This document shows positions 7,433 to 11,849 of a DNA stretch of 11,849 nucleotides, piece after piece. The notes under the pieces are model-generated. The model searched no databases and was not told the origin of the DNA. It saw nothing but the letters and a program-made list of their open reading frames with translations. Positions within the stretch are counted from its first letter, which is position 1; each line of letters starts with the position of its first letter. The stretch covers positions 1 through 11,849 of the forward strand of contig JABDOU010000064.1 in the NCBI GenBank assembly GCA_013043085.1, in the 5' to 3' direction. The position numbers and the translations under genes are program-made. The DNA is from Acidimicrobiia bacterium (GTDB lineage: Bacteria > Actinomycetota > Acidimicrobiia > Spongiisociales > SHLN01).

Positions 7433-9125
7433 GTTGCTCTACGCCGGAACCGAGATGCGCGGCACCCGCGGCCAGCGTCTTCTCGACCTGACGGTTGCAT
7501 GGATGGGCGAACACTCGGGAATCGAGAAATTGTCGCTGCCTGCCAATCACCCTGGTCCTGGCGACCACATGGGTTTGCCTGACGCCTTCGCGGCTACTCC
7601 CCAAAACCTCATCGAGTCCTGGCGGGTTGCTCAGCGCATCGACGCCGCAACCCAACCGGGCGACACCGTCCTGGTGATCGACCGCGATGGCCTCGCCGGC
7701 GTTTTTGCGCTGGAGCAGGCGATGAGATTGCCGTCCGATCGCTGCACGTCTGTCGTCGTCGCCGGCGAGTCGACCTATCTCAAGTTCCAATCCCACGCTG
7801 CAACCGCGTCCGGCCTGTCTCCAGAAGATACGTCAGCTGTCGATTGGGAACTTGCGTCGTACCAATGGGCGGACGTTGTGATTACACCCTCAGCGTGGGT
7901 CAGGGATCAGCTGGCGGCACTCGGTGTGGACGCCGTCCTCATGAACGTTGCCGGGCCTGAAAGCGCACACATCGCTGGACCGGTGCAAGATGTCTGGCTT
8001 CCAGAATCGGTGGTGAGAACCTCACGGCCTGGCACGATTCTGCGCGCAATCAACATGGCTCGTCTCCCTATTCCGACCGTCACGATGTCTGAGGACGACG
8101 GTGTTGACGAGGTGTGGGTCGGCAACACGTGGGATGCACTCGACGGCATTCGGCTCGTACATCGATCTCGTATTGTGCGCTCGGACGAGGTCGCGACGCC
8201 TGATCTCATCATTCTCGGAGATCGGACGGCGGTCCCGTCGGCTCAGACCGTGGAGCACGTTGCAGCCGGAGTACCCGTGATCGTGCCGGAAGGATCGACG
8301 GCCGCCGGGATCTGGCATACCGCGCCTGTGTGGCGCGATACCGCCGATCTGGTTGCGGTCCTCGACGGCGACTCCCTCCGGCCGACCATCTCCGCAAGGG
8401 CACCTTCGCTGGTCGTTCCCGACCGCTCGCCGGATGAGGATCGGGCTAGGCGAATCTCAGTTGGTGTCCCGGTATTTCGCGATACCCGGCATCTCGATAC
8501 ATGCCTCGAGTCGATCCTCAATCAATCCGTCGCTCCCGTAGAGGTACTCATCTACGACGACGGCTCAAATCTCGAGTCGGTCGATGAGGCCTTGCATACC
8601 TGGGTCGAGCGCGACGACAGGGTGCGAGTACTCACCGGGCCGAATCAAGGTGTCTGTGCGGCTCGGAATCACATGTTGGAATCGATGGTGGGTGACGCGT
8701 TCTTACTCGTCGACGCCGATGACATGCTGCACCCGAGCTTTCTCAAGAAGACGTCGAGGGCGCTGCAGGCCAACCCTGATATTGTTGCCGTATCGACCTG
8801 GACGAGGTTCTTCGGAACCTACGAAGCCGTGGAGGCCAAGCCGCCTTTCGATGCTCGGGTGGGCAAACGAGAGAATCCCATCATCTCCACGTGCGTCTTG
8901 GTAGACATGTCGGTTCGTGATCAGGGTGTCCGTTTTGCTCCCGATCTGGCGTGGTTGTATTGCGAGGACTGGCACGTCTGGTCCCAGATCATTGCCGCCG
9001 GTGGAAGGTTCGGTCTCATCCCTGAGCCACTGGCCATGCATCGGGTTCACAGTTCGGGTGGTCATAGACGAACGGATCTCGCCTATTCGTTAGGCAAGGC
9101 GCGGGCAACCGAACCGCTCAGCTGA
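7425..9125 (+). CDS. Two-domain glycosyltransferase: GT-B-like N-terminal half fused to GT2
   Basis: About 566 residues from the ATG at 7425; a TTG at 7392 in the same frame would add 11 residues. The N-terminal 330 residues look like a GT-B/GT4 fold: opening strand KLLYAGTE (3-10), ITPSAWVRDQL (153-163) typical of the interdomain region, and TVEHVAAGVPVIVPEG (275-290) resembling the GT4 donor loop. The first glutamate of the usual E-x7-E motif is an alanine (269), so this half may be inactive or specialised. About residues 343-549 form a GT2 domain: ISVGVPVFRD (344-353), IYDDGSN (376-382), the DxD-like VDADD (429-433) and CEDWHVW (513-519). It probably adds one or two sugars to the glycan at the inner membrane face. 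Neither start has a good ribosome binding site. The gene converges on the next one with an 8-bp overlap. Confidence 0.85.
   Translation: MGKLLYAGTEMRGTRGQRLLDLTVAWMGEHSGIEKLSLPANHPGPGDHMGLPDAFAATPQNLIESWRVAQRIDAATQPGDTVLVIDRDGLAGVFALEQAMRLPSDRCTSVVVAGESTYLKFQSHAATASGLSPEDTSAVDWELASYQWADVVITPSAWVRDQLAALGVDAVLMNVAGPESAHIAGPVQDVWLPESVVRTSRPGTILRAINMARLPIPTVTMSEDDGVDEVWVGNTWDALDGIRLVHRSRIVRSDEVATPDLIILGDRTAVPSAQTVEHVAAGVPVIVPEGSTAAGIWHTAPVWRDTADLVAVLDGDSLRPTISARAPSLVVPDRSPDEDRARRISVGVPVFRDTRHLDTCLESILNQSVAPVEVLIYDDGSNLESVDEALHTWVERDDRVRVLTGPNQGVCAARNHMLESMVGDAFLLVDADDMLHPSFLKKTSRALQANPDIVAVSTWTRFFGTYEAVEAKPPFDARVGKRENPIISTCVLVDMSVRDQGVRFAPDLAWLYCEDWHVWSQIIAAGGRFGLIPEPLAMHRVHSSGGHRRTDLAYSLGKARATEPLS
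9118..9125. other. Palindromic stop overlap (TCAGCTGA) of two convergent genes
   Basis: TCAGCTGA is a perfect 8-bp palindrome holding TGA for the plus-strand glycosyltransferase (9123-9125) and TGA for the minus-strand glycosyltransferase (read from 9118-9120). As at 3043-3046, the convergent genes end inside each other and leave no room for an intergenic terminator. Confidence 0.95.
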
Positions 9126-10065
9126 CGAAGTCGTTCCAGGTTTCTGCTGCGCGATGGTCCCATTCGTCTAGCCACGCGTTGGCGAGCGCAACCGTCTCGT
9201 CACGGTTTGACATGAGATCGAGCGAGGCTTCGGCGATGGCAGCCGGGTTGTCGAGCTCTCCGACCGTGGTCCGCTCCCACAGGTCTCGATCATCCTTGAA
9301 CAGCACCGACGTCTGTGACATGAGGCAGGGCACGCCAAGCCGATAGCTCTCCATGGGTGTGAGAGGTAGACACTCGGCGAGACTCACGTACAGGTTGAGG
9401 TCGACGCTGCCAAGGATGGCAACGAATTCAGACCACGGCACGACTCCATGAACCTTGTGGGGAACCGGTTGAAGGTACGGCACGGGAATCGGTTCGAGCA
9501 CATGGGCGGTTGACTCCGGCATCAATGCGACGGCTCCTAGCTGGGGCGCCGTGTTCTTTCGCCAGAACATCTCGCTGAAGATTCCGACGTGGGTCCCGGG
9601 GCCGAGGTCGAGTGGCGTGATGTCCGGTATGACAGGCGGGCGCGCACCCACGAAGAACGCTTCGTGCCCGAGCGCCCTGATGACCTCGGCAACTCCTGAT
9701 TTGGCAAAACCCAACCGATGGAGGGTCCCCTGGCCGAGCCAGTTCAGCAGCATCGTGACCTGCCCCCACTCGGCTGCTCCTGCCCCATGCTGAGCTGGAG
9801 ATGAGTAGTGGACGGCACCTATTGAAATGGTGGCGTCGGTTGCCTTCGCCATGAACGATTCGGTGCCGGGTGGCAATCCGTGAATCACCACCATGGTTAC
9901 GTCGGCAGATTTGAGGCGATCGATGATCGTGTCACCGTCTGCATCGAGGTCGGGGGACTCGAGAACCGGCACGCCGAAGCTGTGCGCCGCCGTGCGGACT
10001 CCTCGCCAGTCGGGGTGACAAATACCAACGACTCTGATTCCGGTGGGAAGTTCAGCCAGTGTCAT
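9118..10065 (-). CDS. GT4-type glycosyltransferase, compact
   Basis: A 315-residue protein, shorter than the typical 350-400 for GT4. The N-terminal Rossmann-like half runs to about 155, with strands at RVVGICHP (11-18) and VTMVVIHGLP (56-65). The C-terminal half starts near THVGIFSEMFWRKN (158-171). It contains the E-x7-E donor-site motif as E231 and E239 within LAECLPLTPMESYRLGVP, a strong GT4 sign. VDLNLYVS (221-228) is the preceding strand. No signal peptide or membrane span is seen, so it is probably a cytosolic enzyme adding a sugar from a nucleotide donor. The ATG at 10063-10065 lies inside the end of wecB (14-bp overlap), with GGAAAAGG just upstream. Co-transcription and translational coupling with wecB are likely. 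That pairing makes a ManNAc-type donor plausible but unproven. Confidence 0.85.
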   Translation of the reverse strand: MTLAELPTGIRVVGICHPDWRGVRTAAHSFGVPVLESPDLDADGDTIIDRLKSADVTMVVIHGLPPGTESFMAKATDATISIGAVHYSSPAQHGAGAAEWGQVTMLLNWLGQGTLHRLGFAKSGVAEVIRALGHEAFFVGARPPVIPDITPLDLGPGTHVGIFSEMFWRKNTAPQLGAVALMPESTAHVLEPIPVPYLQPVPHKVHGVVPWSEFVAILGSVDLNLYVSLAECLPLTPMESYRLGVPCLMSQTSVLFKDDRDLWERTTVGELDNPAAIAEASLDLMSNRDETVALANAWLDEWDHRAAETWNDFVS

Positions 10066-11170
10066 TGACCTTTTCCAGCAGGGCGTCCAATGCGTCGATG
10101 CTCTTCTGTGCCGCGGTTCCGTCGCCGTAGGGCGATGCGAGTGTTGCCAGGCGGGCGTGCACGGATTCGAGATCGCCCACGATGGCTCCCGCCAGCTGTC
10201 CGATGGCCGGCCCCGGTCGGGTGAGATGGGCGAATGTGCCGTTCACCTCGGGCCGTTCCGTGGATCGGCGCACAACGATGACCGGACGTTTGAGAACGCT
10301 CGCCTCTTCCTGCACGCCTCCCGAATCGCTGATGGCGAGCGCAGATTCTGCGAACAGTGCAAGAAAGTCGACGTAGTCGAGAGGTTGTGTGACCCGCAGC
10401 GGACGCATGAGCGCTTCGAATCCGAAACGCTCAACGGCTTGCTCTGTGCGCGGGTGGATCGGAAATACCACAGGCATCTCGAGATCGCCCAGCTCGTCGA
10501 GAATGATCCTGAGATTGTCCCGATCGTCGACGTTTTCCGGACGGTGAATGGTCGCGAGCACAAAACGATTCTGATCGACGCCGAACGCTTTGAGAATCTC
10601 GGCCCTTTGTTCCGGAGGAGGCAACAAGCGGGTCGCCGACTCCACCACGGTGTTACCCGTCACGACGATTCGCTCGTGGCTGATACCGGATCTGATGAGG
10701 TTCTCCTCAGAGGTTGTCGTAGGGGCGCAACACAAATCGGCAATGTTGTCGGTCAGGACCCGATTGTGTTCCTCAGGCATGCCCCGGTCGAAGCTGCGCA
10801 GTCCCGCCTCGATGTGGATCACGGGGATGTCGTTGGCGTTGGCAGCGATCGCGGCCGCCAGGACCGTATTGGTATCGCCTTGCACGATCATGGCATCGGC
10901 CGGTTCTTCGGCGAGATGCTGATCGATGAGAGCCACCGCCTCGCCGATCTGGCGCCCGCGCGATCGACCACCGATCTCGAGATGGATATCGGGAGGCGGG
11001 AGACTAAAAGCCTTGAAGAATGCCTCGGACATCAGCGGGTCGTAATGCTGACCGGTGTGGATGATTCGGGCACGAGCTCCGAGCAGCTCGATGATTGGTG
11101 CCAATTTGACTATTTCGGGTCTCGTGCCGAGAGCGACCGCGATCGATCCACGCCTTGGTTGGTTTTCCAT
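10052..11170 (-). CDS. wecB: UDP-N-acetylglucosamine 2-epimerase, non-hydrolysing
   Basis: A 372-residue protein, the normal length for WecB/MnaA. It interconverts UDP-GlcNAc and UDP-ManNAc in the cytosol, supplying ManNAc-type residues for surface glycans. Visible signatures: GTRPEIVKLAP (15-25), HTGQHYD (38-44), VQGDTNT (96-102), HIEAGLRSFDR (119-129), PEEHNR (132-137), TIHRPENVD (207-215), FPIHPRT (236-242) and SDSGGVQEE (281-289). The residues corresponding to the catalytic Asp, Glu, Glu and His of characterised epimerases are present, at about D99, E121, E133/E134 and H209. The start is ATG at 11168-11170 with GAGGA only 3 nt upstream, a rather short spacing. The stop overlaps the following glycosyltransferase gene by 14 bp. 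No dehydrogenase (wecC) is visible here, so whether ManNAc is oxidised to ManNAcA is unknown. A long open frame on the opposite strand is a shadow. Confidence 0.97.
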   Translation of the reverse strand: MENQPRRGSIAVALGTRPEIVKLAPIIELLGARARIIHTGQHYDPLMSEAFFKAFSLPPPDIHLEIGGRSRGRQIGEAVALIDQHLAEEPADAMIVQGDTNTVLAAAIAANANDIPVIHIEAGLRSFDRGMPEEHNRVLTDNIADLCCAPTTTSEENLIRSGISHERIVVTGNTVVESATRLLPPPEQRAEILKAFGVDQNRFVLATIHRPENVDDRDNLRIILDELGDLEMPVVFPIHPRTEQAVERFGFEALMRPLRVTQPLDYVDFLALFAESALAISDSGGVQEEASVLKRPVIVVRRSTERPEVNGTFAHLTRPGPAIGQLAGAIVGDLESVHARLATLASPYGDGTAAQKSIDALDALLEKVNDTG

Positions 11171-11198
11171 CGGTCCTCGTCGCTACGCTTGCCGCCGG
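11171..11198. promoter_or_regulatory. 28-bp divergent gap between wecB and the membrane-anchored GT2 gene
   Basis: Only 28 bp separate the two opposing start codons, so the promoters must overlap each other or lie in the opposing coding starts. A TANNNT element (TACGCT, 11184-11189) ends 9 nt before the plus-strand ATG, which itself has no Shine-Dalgarno. That would fit a leaderless or near-leaderless transcript of the kind common in actinobacteria. The call is positional and weak. Confidence 0.25.
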
Positions 11199-11849
11199 AT
11201 GTTACGTGGATTCGGCATTGCCCTCGGTGTTCTCGCACTCGGTGGCCAAATCGGCATCGTCATTCTGGCGGTCTACAACATGATCACTTCGCTCTGGGGT
11301 CTCGGCGACCCGAAAGGGACGAGGCCCGGCATGCGAAACAGGCGTTTCCGGGTCATCATTCCTGCTCACAACGAGGCAGCCGTCATCGCCAACCTGCTCG
11401 GCGATCTGATCGATCAGGACTATCCGAAAGCTCTCTATCGCGTGGTGGTTCTGGCTGATCGGTGTACGGACGAGACCGCCGCCATCGCCGGTCAGTGGGC
11501 TGACGTGTACGAGCGCAGCGAAGGTCTTGACGGGAAAGGCGCGTTGCTGGCCTGGGGCATGGCCGGCTACCCGTTGGACGACGACGAATGCCTCGTCATA
11601 CTCGACGCCGACAATCGTGTTCCGCCCAATCTTCTGACCCGCTTTGCTGATGAAATGGACACCGGACACGATGCCGTCCAAGCCTATGTGGACACGGGCA
11701 ACCCGGATGGAGGCTGGCTGGCAACCGCCTCTGCGTTGAGCTATTGGGCAAGCAACCGGATGGTGCAGCTCGCCCGGCGCAACCTTGGCTGGTCGGCCGA
11801 TCTCGGTGGCACGGGGATGGCTATGACGCCACGAGCTCTAGCTGCCACT
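11199..11849 (+). CDS. Membrane-anchored GT2 glycosyltransferase, partial (C-terminus beyond window)
   Basis: An open frame of 217 codons from the ATG at 11199 to the window edge with no stop. An N-terminal hydrophobic segment (about 5-30) is followed by a GT2 domain: FRVIIPAHNE (50-59), VLADRCTDET (84-93) in the first nucleotide-binding region, GLDGKGALLAWG (109-120), and the DxD-type metal site LDADNRV (135-141). GGTGMAM (203-209) resembles the acceptor-side loop of processive and membrane-bound GT2 enzymes of the cellulose-synthase/NodC/IcaA superfamily. The expected ED and Q/RxxRW motifs and further membrane helices would lie beyond the edge. It probably transfers a sugar from a nucleotide donor at the cytoplasmic membrane face. 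Whether it is processive cannot be judged. It is divergent from wecB and lacks a clear ribosome binding site. Confidence 0.9.
   Translation, partial: MLRGFGIALGVLALGGQIGIVILAVYNMITSLWGLGDPKGTRPGMRNRRFRVIIPAHNEAAVIANLLGDLIDQDYPKALYRVVVLADRCTDETAAIAGQWADVYERSEGLDGKGALLAWGMAGYPLDDDECLVILDADNRVPPNLLTRFADEMDTGHDAVQAYVDTGNPDGGWLATASALSYWASNRMVQLARRNLGWSADLGGTGMAMTPRALAAT

Noticed and set aside
10043..11458. A 471-codon plus-strand open frame opposite wecB
   Set aside because: It lies antisense to a fully convincing epimerase gene, runs into the GT2 gene in another frame, and its translation is low-complexity Arg/Asp/Gly-rich with no recognisable motif. It is a high-GC shadow.

Overview
The window reads as a surface-polysaccharide (O-antigen or capsule type) biosynthesis and export locus from a high-GC bacterium. 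GTG starts, G/C-rich third codon positions, an ABC-2 exporter and large multi-domain glycosyltransferases suggest an actinobacterium, perhaps an Acidimicrobiia-like lineage. That placement is an inference from style, because no rRNA or taxonomic marker is present. I see no transposase, integrase, tRNA, rRNA or CRISPR array.

Layout, left to right. (1) 41-1387, minus: polytopic membrane protein of a GT-C-like/DUF6020-like kind. (2) 1440-3046, plus: wzm and wzt, the permease and ATPase of a polysaccharide ABC exporter, coupled by a GTGA start/stop overlap. (3) 3043-7140, minus: a giant protein of about 1365 residues joining a SAM methyltransferase-like domain, a long coiled coil, a GT2 glycosyltransferase and two GT-B glycosyltransferase modules. 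(4) 7141-7424: the only sizeable intergenic region, divergent, with two perfect dyads and a small ribosome-binding-site-bearing leader ORF. (5) 7425-9125, plus: a GT-B-like plus GT2 protein. (6) 9118-11170, minus: wecB (UDP-GlcNAc 2-epimerase) followed by a GT4-type glycosyltransferase, overlapping by 14 bp. (7) 11199 to the window end, plus: a GT2 enzyme with an N-terminal membrane anchor, truncated by the window edge.

Likely joint function: WecB supplies UDP-ManNAc. The several GTs assemble a glycan on a lipid carrier at the inner face of the membrane, and Wzm/Wzt exports it. The GT-C-like protein may act on the outer face. The Wzt has no C-terminal carbohydrate-binding domain. The giant protein carries a methyltransferase and coiled coil fused to its transferases, which recalls the separate terminator/ruler (WbdD) and polymerase (WbdA) of ABC-exported O antigens.

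Gene direction switches at nearly every boundary. Both convergent junctions end in tiny palindromic stop-codon overlaps (CTAG and TCAGCTGA), leaving no space for intergenic terminators.
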